The notes beneath the pieces are model-generated. The model had not been told where the DNA came from, ran no database searches, and saw only the letters and a list, made by a program, of their open reading frames with translations. Positions 1 to 7,950 of a DNA stretch of 55,875 bases are shown here, in pieces. A program made the translations under genes and the position numbers. The stretch lies in NCBI GenBank assembly GCA_015485385.1, contig WFTS01000051.1, positions 1-55,875 of the forward strand, written 5' to 3'. The DNA comes from Kordiimonadales bacterium (GTDB lineage: Bacteria > Pseudomonadota > Alphaproteobacteria > Sphingomonadales > Kordiimonadaceae). Positions within the stretch are counted from its first letter, which is position 1, and every line of letters begins with the position of its first letter.

Positions 1-172
1 ATCCAGCTTTTTCGCAAGGCGCGTTATTCCCTCTTTCCGGGTATCATGAAATTTTAAATCAACAATGTCGATATTGTTTTTTGTCAGCGATGATTTTATC
101 GCTCACCTTTTGGGATAGGGTGTTTGTCTCGCCTGCTGAGATTGTGATATTTTCTGCCAAAATATCCCACAT
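1..172 (-). pseudogene. Tyrosine recombinase (phage-type integrase) remnant, frameshifted, runs off the left edge
   Basis: Reading the minus strand toward position 1 gives a segment ending LKFHDTRKEGITRLAKKLD, which resembles the FHDxRHE-x-ITRLA catalytic box of tyrosine recombinases, here with Lys instead of the usual second His. The upstream part (from an ATG at 172) lies in a different frame. The two frames join near an A6 run (T6 on the plus strand at 77-82), and removing one A would restore a continuous reading frame. A stop sits just before the ATG, so the N-terminal domains are missing. I see this as a decayed integrase; the rest of the C-terminus lies outside the window. A sequencing slip at the homopolymer is the alternative for the frameshift but not for the missing N-terminus. 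Confidence 0.5.
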
Positions 173-440
173 AATGGTAACTGTCTGCTTAGCTTATCTC
201 AACGCGCCAAGTTTTTATGTGTTAAATGGAATATGCCACGCTAAGCTTTAGTGTTGGGGATTTATTCGTGTATTTGGATTTTGTGCTTTAGGGTGCAGAC
301 TGGCCGGTGGGTTTTCTACCCGCTGAGATTTTGCAGGCACGGCTGTTCAGCTTGTGTAAATATTGTGGTGCGTATTTTATCACTTGAATTGTTGAAACTG
401 GCAGAATTTGGCCTAGTTTGGCTTTAAAGGGAGAAATTTT

Positions 441-1706
441 ATGCTGAGACATATTTCGGTCATCTTTGTGCTTGTTTTCACGGTGGCTGTGGGGGCCATT
501 GGCTCTGACCTGCCAACAACAACACCGGAACAGGCGGGCTTTTCCAAAGAAGGGCTTGAGAAGCTCAAGGCCCATTTTCAAGGCTATGTGGATGACGGTA
601 AACTGGCTGGGTTAACGACACTTGTGTCTCGGCGCGGCAAAATTGTGCACTTTGAAACTTACGGCCAGCAAAACAAGGCCAAGGGCATACAAACGTCCAA
701 GGATACGCTGTACCGCATTTATTCTATGACCAAGCCCATAACCGGCGTTGCCATGATGATGCTGTGGGAAGAAGGCAAATTTAAACTGGATGATCCGGTT
801 TCTAAATATTTACCGAGTTTCAAAGGCCAACGTGTGTTTGCAGGGGCCGGTCAGAAAAATAAGATCAAAACCCTGCCCGTTGAGCGTGAAGCTACAATCC
901 GGGATCTGATGCGCCACACGGCTGGTTTAACATATGGCTTTTTCGGTGATACTCCGGTTGACCGCGTTTACCGCGCTTCGGGCATGTTTGATGCGAAAAA
1001 TGATCTGGCCACACTTGTTGATATGCTGGCGAAGCAGCCGCTTTTGTATCAGCCGGGAAAATCATGGGTGTATTCTCTGTCGGTTGATGTGCAGGGCCGC
1101 TTGATTGAAAAATTCTCAGGCATGTCTTTGGAGGATTTCTTTCAAAAACGTATTTTTGAGCCACTAGGTATGAAGGATACAGGCTTTAAAGTCCGCAAGG
1201 ATCAGAAGAAGATATTTTCCGAGGTTTACGGGATAGACAAAGAAAAAGGCTTAACCGCCTACCGGGGCAGTTTTTACCGCGATTTCAATGAAACGCCGCC
1301 TTTTTTATCAGGCGGTGGTGGCTTGGTCTCAACAACATCGGATTACTGGCGCTTTGCTCAGATGGTTGCCAATGGCGGCATACTGGAGGGGGCGCGCTTA
1401 TTAAAGCCTGAAACCGTAGCAATGATGCGCAGTGACCAATTACCAAAAGACTTGGCCGGCATCGGAGGAGGCAAGCTAGGCTTGGGGTTTGGCTTGGATT
1501 TCGCCGTTGTGAAAGACGTCAAGAAAGCAGGCATTGAGGGCCGAGAAGGTGAATATTATTGGGGCGGACTGGCCAATACGCTGTTTTGGATAGACCCAAA
1601 AGAAGACATTGTCGCCGTTTTGATGACCAACCTAATGCCGTCAGGTGTTTTCCCTTTGCGTAAGGATATGCATAAATATGTCTATGGCGCTTTGGCTGAA
1701 GATTGA
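441..1706 (+). CDS. Serine beta-lactamase-like hydrolase / esterase, exported
   Basis: This 421-residue protein belongs to the class C beta-lactamase / esterase EstB / penicillin-binding-like superfamily. It starts with a hydrophobic signal peptide (residues 1 to about 21), so it probably acts in the periplasm. The nucleophile motif SxxK is S95-M-T-K98, the second motif Tyr is in YSL at about 211, and a C-terminal YWGG stretch stands in for the KTG box. The motif HTAGLTYG at about 159 is typical of the esterase-like branch. A GGGAGA ribosome binding site lies 7 nt before the ATG. The gene stands alone and is followed by a hairpin terminator. The substrate cannot be predicted: members include esterases, D-aminopeptidases and transesterases, and true beta-lactam resistance is not implied. 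Confidence 0.9.
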   Translation: MLRHISVIFVLVFTVAVGAIGSDLPTTTPEQAGFSKEGLEKLKAHFQGYVDDGKLAGLTTLVSRRGKIVHFETYGQQNKAKGIQTSKDTLYRIYSMTKPITGVAMMMLWEEGKFKLDDPVSKYLPSFKGQRVFAGAGQKNKIKTLPVEREATIRDLMRHTAGLTYGFFGDTPVDRVYRASGMFDAKNDLATLVDMLAKQPLLYQPGKSWVYSLSVDVQGRLIEKFSGMSLEDFFQKRIFEPLGMKDTGFKVRKDQKKIFSEVYGIDKEKGLTAYRGSFYRDFNETPPFLSGGGGLVSTTSDYWRFAQMVANGGILEGARLLKPETVAMMRSDQLPKDLAGIGGGKLGLGFGLDFAVVKDVKKAGIEGREGEYYWGGLANTLFWIDPKEDIVAVLMTNLMPSGVFPLRKDMHKYVYGALAED

Positions 1707-1730
1707 CCCTACATAAGGTTTTTAGTTTTG

Positions 1731-1758
1731 AAAAGGCGGGGTTTAGCTCCGCCTTTTT
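1731..1758. terminator. Bidirectional intrinsic terminator between convergent genes
   Basis: The arms AAAAGGCGG and CCGCCTTTTT pair across a 9-nt loop. T-rich sequence follows on the plus strand, and the plus-strand A run gives a U tract on the minus strand too. It sits between the stop of the serine hydrolase (plus) and the stop of the last exbD (minus), so it can end both transcripts. Confidence 0.75.
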
Positions 1759-1795
1759 GCTTTTTAAGCGGCACATGCACCCGAAGGGCCACCGT

Positions 1796-2212
1796 TTATA
1801 AGGCGGGGCTTGTGATGACCGCAATCTTGCCATGCGGAATGCCGTTTAGCAGAGCAGCATCATAGAGCCGGATCATGGTCTTCAGGGTTGCGCCTTGTTC
1901 TATAGCCATTACAACGGGGGCCTCAGGCGTGAGAGTGCTTTGCTGTTTGATGATCGCCTCTGCAGCCCAAATATCCACATGACGTCCTTCAAACAATAGC
2001 CGGTTGGCTGCATCGATTTGAAAGCCGATTACGGGTTTATCCATGCGGGGCTGCGCCGGCGTGCTGCTAGATGGATGATTAATGGCTAATCCACTTTCTT
2101 TCATGAAGCTTGCTGTGACGATGAAAAATATCAGCATGATAAAAACGATGTCCAACATCGGGGTGAGATCAACATCGCTTTGGTGGCTTGGTCTTGACCG
2201 GTTCGGTTTCAT
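1796..2212 (-). CDS. exbD: ExbD/TolR-family biopolymer transport protein (third copy)
   Basis: A 138-residue inner-membrane protein of the ExbD/TolR family. It has a short cytoplasmic N-terminus, one transmembrane helix containing the proton-path Asp (D21 in DLTPMLDIVFIMLIFF), and a periplasmic domain. In Ton systems ExbD forms the proton channel with ExbB and drives TonB. It is the third ExbD in this cluster and lies 33 nt behind a second TonB gene, downstream of a terminator that separates both from the main operon. No ExbB is encoded in this sub-unit, so it must use the ExbB/TtpC encoded upstream or one elsewhere. The linker is Ser/Pro-rich and the sequence is clearly diverged from the other two copies. 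Confidence 0.92.
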   Translation of the reverse strand: MKPNRSRPSHQSDVDLTPMLDIVFIMLIFFIVTASFMKESGLAINHPSSSTPAQPRMDKPVIGFQIDAANRLLFEGRHVDIWAAEAIIKQQSTLTPEAPVVMAIEQGATLKTMIRLYDAALLNGIPHGKIAVITSPAL

Positions 2213-2245
2213 AATTGGCTCCTAAATTTTAACAAAGGGGACGCT

Positions 2246-2857
2246 TTAAATGCTGGGCATTTCGAAGACCATCCGAAAACGGACCCCTTTAGACGCGCGG
2301 GCTATGCCGTCAACAATGGTGGGTTTATACTTAAAACGAAGGATGGTTTTCAGGGCTGTACGGTTAAAGCAACCAGATGGATCCGCATCCACCAAGGTGG
2401 GATTTTCAACCATCCCCAGCGTACTAACATCGAAATCCATGACAACCCAGCCACTGATCCCGCGGTCTTGGCAGCGGCGAGGGTAGGGCGGGGCTACACG
2501 CACCAAAGGGATACGCTCACCGTCCATCTGACCTGGCAGTAAGGTGGGTCTAGCGCCTGACGGCCCCGTTGGAATTGGTGGGCCTGAGATAACAATGATA
2601 TTTTTATTATGCTTGATCGTCTTTTTCGGTTTGGTCTTTCGGGGTGGATCAATAACTGTCATTGGCTTAGGAATGCGCTCAATTTTACGCACAACAGGCG
2701 GCTTGATCTCTTCTTGTATGAAGATCATGTTTCGGTCGGGTAAGGGGGCGTCTAGAATTATATCAGCGCCCTTTACGAGGCTTTGCATCATATAAAACAA
2801 GGAAAATGTGGCTATGCTGGCGCTGGCTACAAGCGGTAGAAATCTGGCTTTAGACAT
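2246..2857 (-). CDS. tonB: TonB-family energy transducer (second copy)
   Basis: A 203-residue TonB-like protein. A single N-terminal membrane anchor (residues about 8-28) is followed by a Pro/Lys-rich periplasmic linker (about 50-95) and a C-terminal TonB domain beginning at VRVAPPYPRR with the typical GWVVMDFDV strand. TonB carries proton-motive energy from ExbB/ExbD to outer-membrane receptors. An AAAGGAG ribosome binding site precedes the ATG, and a weak -35/-10 pair (TTTACA, TATAGT, 15-nt spacer) lies at 2887-2913 on the minus strand. A strong terminator separates it from the TPR gene, so it probably has its own promoter. Compared with the first TonB its linker is more basic and less acidic, suggesting different receptor partners. 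Confidence 0.93.
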   Translation of the reverse strand: MSKARFLPLVASASIATFSLFYMMQSLVKGADIILDAPLPDRNMIFIQEEIKPPVVRKIERIPKPMTVIDPPRKTKPKKTIKHNKNIIVISGPPIPTGPSGARPTLLPGQMDGERIPLVRVAPPYPRRCQDRGISGWVVMDFDVSTLGMVENPTLVDADPSGCFNRTALKTILRFKYKPTIVDGIARASKGVRFRMVFEMPSI

Positions 2858-3055
2858 ATCAAACTCCTTTGTGGTTATACAGTAACACTATACGGAACGA
2901 AGGCATATGTAAAGTTATCTTATAACAATAGTGATGGCAGGATTATCCCCCCCCCGGATTGAGAGCCTATTATAAACTGGGCGGAATAGGGTTGGACTGT
3001 CAGCATAGGGGAATGAGAGCCTGTGACGGGAGGCTGAATGCTTGGTCTCCATAAA

Positions 3056-3083
3056 AAAACGGCGCCCAGAGGAGCGCCGTTTT
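3056..3083 (-). terminator. Intrinsic terminator of the main Ton operon
   Basis: On the minus strand the arms AAAACGGCGC and GCGCCGTTTT enclose an 8-nt loop and are followed by a run of seven T. It lies about 35 nt after the stop of the TPR gene and ends the seven-gene operon before the second tonB-exbD pair. Confidence 0.85.
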
Positions 3084-3118
3084 AATAGTCTGTTTTGCAT
3101 CAGGGCATGCTGATCACA

Positions 3119-4510
3119 TTAAGATGTTCCCAGCAGTGTTTTTTCGCGCTGTTCCTCAATTTTGAGATAGTCGCTCCACTGACGAACTTGCTTTTTCTGC
3201 TTGCCTTTGCCGGCAATTTTATTGGCAACCTTAAAGGCTTTGCGGGCGTCATCAAATCGCTTCAATTCGATAAGAGCCTGCGCCTTCAGCATAACAGTGG
3301 AAAAGCGTTTGTTTTTCAGCTTTTGCTTCTGGGCTTTGCCTTTAACCTTCGTGGTTTTATAGGCTTTAAGGGCCGCATCAAATGCTTCGATAGCACCCTT
3401 TAGGTCGTCTTCTGCCATCTGAACTTGACCAACCTGAAACCAAAGGTCTGCCTCATTCTTCAATTTGGCAGCGGCTTTCAGCGGTTCAATCGATTTGGCA
3501 AATTCACCAGCTTGCATATAACACTGGCCCAACGTGCGCAGGTTATCAGCGGTTTTTTCAATGCGTTTGTCTTTGAACCCTTTGTCCAAAATCCATGCAC
3601 ATTTAATGGGTGCGTCGCGGCTAACTTGAATTTGGGCAACATTGACCAGCTGGGCAGGGGTATCATTGAGAAATCCCTGTTTGTAGGCCGCTTCCATCAA
3701 GCTGAAGAAGGCGTTTTCGTCCCCCAGTTCTTGATACACGCCCGCCAGTTGGATCCAGTAGCGAGGCTTTGGCCATTTGATCAGCAGTGTCTCAAGGGTA
3801 TCACGCACCTTATCAAACTGGTTCAGTTCCCAGTGCGCAGACAGCTTGATGCCGTACCAATTTTCTTTAACATCGATTGTATCTAGCGAATTTGCCATCG
3901 CGATGGCGCGGTCAATATAATCGATGGAATTAGGAAAATCGTTTCGAACATAATAAAGCTGAGAGATAAAGCTAAGCTGAGAAACACCAACAAATTCACC
4001 GGCGCGAGGTTCCCATATTTTTACATACTTCAGCGATTTATCGTAATCTTCGATACTGAAATAAAGCTGAGCCAGTCCGTAGGTGATATTAAGCTCAAGC
4101 GCTTCTGGAATACTGTCCTTATAGCGCAAAATTTGTTCATAAGCGCGGATCGTGCCGCGCGTATCATCTTCTTCAAAGGCGATCATCGCAGTAAGCTGCC
4201 AAACAACGGCGCGCTCATAATCATTGATCTTCTTCATCTGAAGCGTTGCTGCGAGAATTTCCTTGGCTTTCGTCAGGTCTTTCTCGTCTATGGCCTCTTG
4301 CGCTTTTTGAACCTTTTTATGAACACTAATGCTCATCGCAGGTACTTTGCGGGTTTCCGCCTTTTTCTTCGGTTTTGGCTTGGCCTTGAGCTGCATCGCT
4401 TCAGCCGTGGGAGCCGAGAAAGGCGCCCCTGCGGGAAGTGGTGCCACCATAAGCGCCACAGCAGCAACCATAGCCAACGGCAAAGATTTATATGTCTTGA
4501 TCAGTTTCAT
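3119..4510 (-). CDS. Periplasmic TPR-repeat protein of the TtpC-type Ton system
   Basis: A 463-residue protein with a signal peptide (Lys-rich start, hydrophobic core to about residue 28) and repeated helical pairs that look like tetratricopeptide repeats, for example around residues 70-250 and 330-400. The C-terminus is strongly basic. In Vibrio and Shewanella the TonB2-type clusters also end with a TPR gene, so this is most likely the equivalent accessory factor, acting in the periplasm or at the membrane. It begins 16 nt after the tonB stop and is the last gene before the terminator. The molecular function of this TPR protein is not established. Confidence 0.85.
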   Translation of the reverse strand: MKLIKTYKSLPLAMVAAVALMVAPLPAGAPFSAPTAEAMQLKAKPKPKKKAETRKVPAMSISVHKKVQKAQEAIDEKDLTKAKEILAATLQMKKINDYERAVVWQLTAMIAFEEDDTRGTIRAYEQILRYKDSIPEALELNITYGLAQLYFSIEDYDKSLKYVKIWEPRAGEFVGVSQLSFISQLYYVRNDFPNSIDYIDRAIAMANSLDTIDVKENWYGIKLSAHWELNQFDKVRDTLETLLIKWPKPRYWIQLAGVYQELGDENAFFSLMEAAYKQGFLNDTPAQLVNVAQIQVSRDAPIKCAWILDKGFKDKRIEKTADNLRTLGQCYMQAGEFAKSIEPLKAAAKLKNEADLWFQVGQVQMAEDDLKGAIEAFDAALKAYKTTKVKGKAQKQKLKNKRFSTVMLKAQALIELKRFDDARKAFKVANKIAGKGKQKKQVRQWSDYLKIEEQREKTLLGTS

Positions 4511-4526
4511 GACTTACTCCTGCCCC

Positions 4527-5141
4527 TTAATCTGCGAGATCGAACGTGAATTTATAACGCACGCCGGTCACTTCTTGGGGGGTCCCGTTCACTACTTTGG
4601 GCTTGTATTTAAACTTGGTCGCGGCTTTTGTTGCGGCCCGTTCAAAATAGCCCTTAGGATCTGCGTCGATAATCACGATGCTTTCCGGCGGAACAGTGCC
4701 GTCAGCTGCAACGGTCAATTCAACAACAACCCAGCCTTCAATACCACGTTCGTTTGCACGGCGAGGATACTGCGGCTGAACACGCACCAGCGGCAGATAA
4801 TCACCGTCAGAACTTGGACCCAGATCAATTGATCCCAGATCAACGCCAGCGCCAGTGTTGGCACGGCCAATAGAAAGGTTAACTTTGTCAGGGCCAGACA
4901 TATCAACTTGCGGGGTATCAATTTCAGGCGGAGGAGCTTCCACTTCCGGCGGCTTCTCTACCACGCGTTCTAGGCGCTGTGGTGGCTGGTCTTCAATATC
5001 TTGGACAACATCGATGAAGCGTGGGCGTTCATCATTGTCAATTTTTACTTCACCGCTCGCAACGAGAAAATTCATCATCAAGAAGAGAGCAAATGTTACA
5101 CCGCTGGCGGCGATCAATGCTGTGGCTACACGAGCAATCAT
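4527..5141 (-). CDS. tonB: TonB-family energy transducer (first copy)
   Basis: A 204-residue TonB protein with an N-terminal transmembrane anchor (about 5-28), an acidic and Pro-rich linker with several PPEVE/PPPEI type runs (about 52-80), and a C-terminal TonB domain from about residue 120 (VRVQPQYPRRANERG). It couples ExbB/ExbD proton flow to TonB-dependent receptors. Its ATG overlaps the stop of the preceding exbD by one base (TAATG), indicating translational coupling. The gene is part of the operon with DUF3450, TtpC, ExbB and two ExbD proteins, the arrangement known from TonB2 systems. Confidence 0.95.
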   Translation of the reverse strand: MIARVATALIAASGVTFALFLMMNFLVASGEVKIDNDERPRFIDVVQDIEDQPPQRLERVVEKPPEVEAPPPEIDTPQVDMSGPDKVNLSIGRANTGAGVDLGSIDLGPSSDGDYLPLVRVQPQYPRRANERGIEGWVVVELTVAADGTVPPESIVIIDADPKGYFERAATKAATKFKYKPKVVNGTPQEVTGVRYKFTFDLAD

Positions 5142-5539
5142 TATTTTCTCTCCGTGCCAATTGAGATTACTTCAACACCGGCATTTCTGACGGCATCATA
5201 CACCTTCATCACCAAAACCGCATCAGATTCTTCATCCCCCTGGATCGAAACCGACCCTTTAGGATTCTCGGTATGCAGTTTTTCAACAGCGGTCCGAACC
5301 GCGTCAATGTCGGTGTCTTCGCGGTTGATGAAAATTTTATTATCGGCGGTCACAGCAATCAAAATACTGACTTGCTTTTGAAGTCTAGATGACTCTGCGC
5401 CGGGTTTTTTAACTTCAACACCCGATTCTTTTACGAATACAGCTGTTACGATGAAGAAGATCAACATAATGAACACGATGTCCAGCATCGGGGTCATGTT
5501 GATTTCAGTATCATCTTCCTCTTGTGCGTGGTTACGCAT
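5141..5539 (-). CDS. exbD: ExbD-family biopolymer transport protein (second copy)
   Basis: About 132 residues, with one transmembrane helix carrying the conserved Asp (D20 in NMTPMLDIVFIMLIFF) and a periplasmic domain. I chose the ATG at 5539 because GGAGAAG lies just before it and the protein then starts in register with its paralogue (MRN versus MRK); a TTG four codons upstream is the alternative. It lies 90 nt behind the first exbD and is translationally coupled to tonB. Two adjacent ExbD genes are common in TtpC-type operons, where they probably form heteromeric proton channels with ExbB. Confidence 0.93.
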   Translation of the reverse strand: MRNHAQEEDDTEINMTPMLDIVFIMLIFFIVTAVFVKESGVEVKKPGAESSRLQKQVSILIAVTADNKIFINREDTDIDAVRTAVEKLHTENPKGSVSIQGDEESDAVLVMKVYDAVRNAGVEVISIGTERK

Positions 5540-5629
5540 GGTCTTCTCCAATTCGCCCCAACGTTATAATATTGGGGTTAAATTATTGGCTTCAGCGCCG
5601 TGGATGGCGGGGACAAGCCCCGCCAGCGG

Positions 5630-6049
5630 TTATTTTTTCGGCGTCATAACGATCTTATCGTTGCCAATGCCAATGGTCCTTGCCGCATCATAGATGCGTA
5701 TCGCTAGACCAAGGGCAGAACCCTCTTCAGCCTGGATCACCACAGGGGCGAGTGGGCGTTCTACGCTTTCCTTCTTGATAATCGAGCCAACCGACGAGAT
5801 ATCAACACGAAGGAAATCGTGGCTGATGCGGTTGTTCTTATCAATAATGAACGCAATAGCGCGTTTCTCGTCGTCCGGTGGCGGAGGATCATTTTGGGTA
5901 TTATTATCCTCCGGCTTGTTGATCTCAAGGCCGGATTCTTTGACAAAAGAGGCTGTTACGATGAAGAAGATCAACATAATGAACACGATGTCTAGCATCG
6001 GGGTCATGTTTACTTCTGCTTCGTCCTCTCCCTTTGCGAATTTACGCAT
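5630..6049 (-). CDS. exbD: ExbD-family biopolymer transport protein (first copy)
   Basis: A 139-residue ExbD protein. The charged cytoplasmic N-terminus precedes a transmembrane helix with the essential Asp (D20), followed by an Asp/Pro-rich linker around residue 50-62 and the periplasmic domain. It works with ExbB as the proton-driven stator that energises TonB. It begins 21 nt after the exbB stop. Nearly identical DNA encodes the membrane helix in this gene and the next exbD, showing a fairly recent duplication or selection on this segment. Confidence 0.94.
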   Translation of the reverse strand: MRKFAKGEDEAEVNMTPMLDIVFIMLIFFIVTASFVKESGLEINKPEDNNTQNDPPPPDDEKRAIAFIIDKNNRISHDFLRVDISSVGSIIKKESVERPLAPVVIQAEEGSALGLAIRIYDAARTIGIGNDKIVMTPKK

Positions 6050-6070
6050 GGGTTACTCTCCAAATCAGGT

Positions 6071-6604
6071 CTAATGATCGGTCGTCAGACTGTCTTCCAG
6101 ACGTTCTGCTTCCCGTTTAGCGCGACGTTCAATATAGGTGCTTAGGAAAATGCCAGATAGTGCAGCTACCATGCCCGCCATAGTCGGAATGGTGGCTTTC
6201 GAAACACCCGCAGCCATGGCGCGGGCGTTCGAACTACCTTGCGATCCCATCACATCAAACACTTCAATCATGCCTGTAACCGTCCCCATAAGGCCGATCA
6301 GGGGGCAAATGGCAACGAGCGTCTTGATCAAATTCACACCCTGAAACAGGTTGTGATTAATCTCTGAAACCATGGCAGCACGAATTTTATGTGCATACCA
6401 AGATTTCCGCTCTGCCCTTGCTTCCCAGGCATCAACCACCCGGTTTTTCTGCTTGCGATATTCAAGCGTGAAAAACCAGAGGCGTTCGATGATAAGAACC
6501 CACATTATGAACGTGACCGCTAGCAGCCCGAAGAGGACGTCGCCGCCCCGCTCCATGAATGCGCGGATCGCGTCAAATGCGTCGTTAAGCGCTAGCATTC
6601 GCAT
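6071..6604 (-). CDS. exbB: ExbB-like MotA/TolQ/ExbB proton channel protein
   Basis: About 177 residues with the ExbB/TolQ plan: an N-terminal helix (about 17-38), a cytoplasmic loop, and two further helices containing LIGLMGTVTGMIEVFD and the AxxxP-type segment ATIPTMAGMVAALSG. It forms the channel core with ExbD. I chose the ATG at 6604 because GAGAAAGAG lies directly upstream; the reading frame stays open further, into the end of the ttpC gene. With this start it overlaps the 3' end of ttpC by 20 nt, a sign of coupling. It is shorter than E. coli ExbB, as usual for the ExbB of TonB2 operons. Confidence 0.94.
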   Translation of the reverse strand: MRMLALNDAFDAIRAFMERGGDVLFGLLAVTFIMWVLIIERLWFFTLEYRKQKNRVVDAWEARAERKSWYAHKIRAAMVSEINHNLFQGVNLIKTLVAICPLIGLMGTVTGMIEVFDVMGSQGSSNARAMAAGVSKATIPTMAGMVAALSGIFLSTYIERRAKREAERLEDSLTTDH

Positions 6605-7949
6605 GCTCTTTCTCTGCGTGCACTGCAATGATGCCGGCAGACTGCTCTTCAAGAACGTGGATCACGCCTTTAGAGGAGCCCGACACAAAGCTGTGTAGGA
6701 ACAGAGTTGGAATTGCGACCACAAGGCCTTCAACTGTCGTCATCAGGGCAGCCGAAATACCACCAGCCATCTTCGCTGGATCGCCCGTACCGAACAAGGT
6801 AATGGCTTGGAAGGTTTCGATCATACCAGTCACTGTACCCAACAGACCCATAAGAGGGGCAACCGCAGAGATCAGCTTGATGATGGTGAGGAAGCGCTCA
6901 AGAGCTGGTGTTTCTTTCAGAATTGCTTCATCCAGTTTCAGCTCAAGTGTTTCAACATCCACAGACTTGTTGTTTTCATAAACAGAAAGTACACGGCCTA
7001 GCGGATTGTTAACATTGGCAGTTTCAGACCGAATCTGCTTTTTCACTTTGCCGCTAACACCCAAGAGGTAAATCCACTGGAAGATCGCCACCAAGACACC
7101 AATAGCACCAAGGCCAAGTGTGATGTAACCAATGGTTCCACCTTGCTCTAGACGTTCCATTTTGGTTGGTTTGTCAACTTCAAGGGAAAGCAATTGCCCA
7201 CGTGTTGGATCAATACCAAGGCGTTGAATGCCACTTGTAGCAGATTCGAAACCAGGAATTGTGCCAGTGTAACGACTAGAAGGCTGACGAATAAGCTCAT
7301 CAACGCTGCCTTCTTTGGTGTTCAGGACATAATATTTGCCTTCACCAACAAGGCCAAAGTCGCCAAGACGGGTTAGGTTGATTTCCTCGGTATTCCCAGC
7401 GACTGTACGAACAGTATGCTTGAAAGTTTTAATCTCACCAGAACCGATCATTTCAAGCATCATCTGAGCAGGCCAAGCCCGAATATCGGCAAGGGTCGGA
7501 AGCTCAGAAGACTCTGATGATTTTTTGATAAGATTGTCGATTTCTGCCATGCGGCCAGGATTGTCGATAGACACATGAGATGTTGAAATCACCGATTTCG
7601 CATCACCAGCAGATTGCTGAAGAACGCCGAAAAGTTCACTTAATTGTCCAAGGCGCTCGCGCTGAACTTCAAGTTGGCGTGTGATCTCAGCTTCATTGTT
7701 GCGACGTGTTTGTTCAAGACGCGCACTTTCACGCTCAAGCCGTTTTTGGGTTTGGCGTTCTTGTTGCAACAAAGATTTTTGCTGGTCACGGCGTTGACGA
7801 AACTCAGCTTCGCGTTTCTTATGCTGTTCTGATTCAGAAGCACGACCATTGCGTACTTTGTTCAACAGATCAGCCATACTGTCTTGTGCTGTTGCTGAGG
7901 CAGAAAAGCCCAGAGCAATCAAAGCGACAGAGGTTATAATCTTTTTCAC
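6585..7949 (-). CDS. ttpC: TtpC-like MotA/TolQ/ExbB proton channel protein with long periplasmic domain
   Basis: A 454-residue protein. It has a signal peptide (1 to about 21), a long charged coiled coil (about 35-110, many R/E/Q), a periplasmic domain, a transmembrane helix at about 270-295, and a C-terminal ExbB/TolQ module with LMGLLGTVTGMIETF. This architecture is that of TtpC, described in Vibrio TonB2 systems as an extra component required for function. The start is GTG with AGGGGGAAAT before it. Only one base separates it from the upstream DUF3450 gene. The large periplasmic part may reach toward TonB or the TPR protein. Assignment rests on domain order plus operon context. Confidence 0.92.
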   Translation of the reverse strand: MKKIITSVALIALGFSASATAQDSMADLLNKVRNGRASESEQHKKREAEFRQRRDQQKSLLQQERQTQKRLERESARLEQTRRNNEAEITRQLEVQRERLGQLSELFGVLQQSAGDAKSVISTSHVSIDNPGRMAEIDNLIKKSSESSELPTLADIRAWPAQMMLEMIGSGEIKTFKHTVRTVAGNTEEINLTRLGDFGLVGEGKYYVLNTKEGSVDELIRQPSSRYTGTIPGFESATSGIQRLGIDPTRGQLLSLEVDKPTKMERLEQGGTIGYITLGLGAIGVLVAIFQWIYLLGVSGKVKKQIRSETANVNNPLGRVLSVYENNKSVDVETLELKLDEAILKETPALERFLTIIKLISAVAPLMGLLGTVTGMIETFQAITLFGTGDPAKMAGGISAALMTTVEGLVVAIPTLFLHSFVSGSSKGVIHVLEEQSAGIIAVHAEKEHANASA

Positions 7950-7950
7950 G

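Noticed and set aside
441-1706. Antibiotic-resistance beta-lactamase
   Set aside because: The motifs fit the esterase/EstB-like branch; the fold alone does not imply resistance.
2915-3100. Minus-strand 61-codon frame between the two Ton units
   Set aside because: It contains the terminator and a C9 run; no start signal or similarity.
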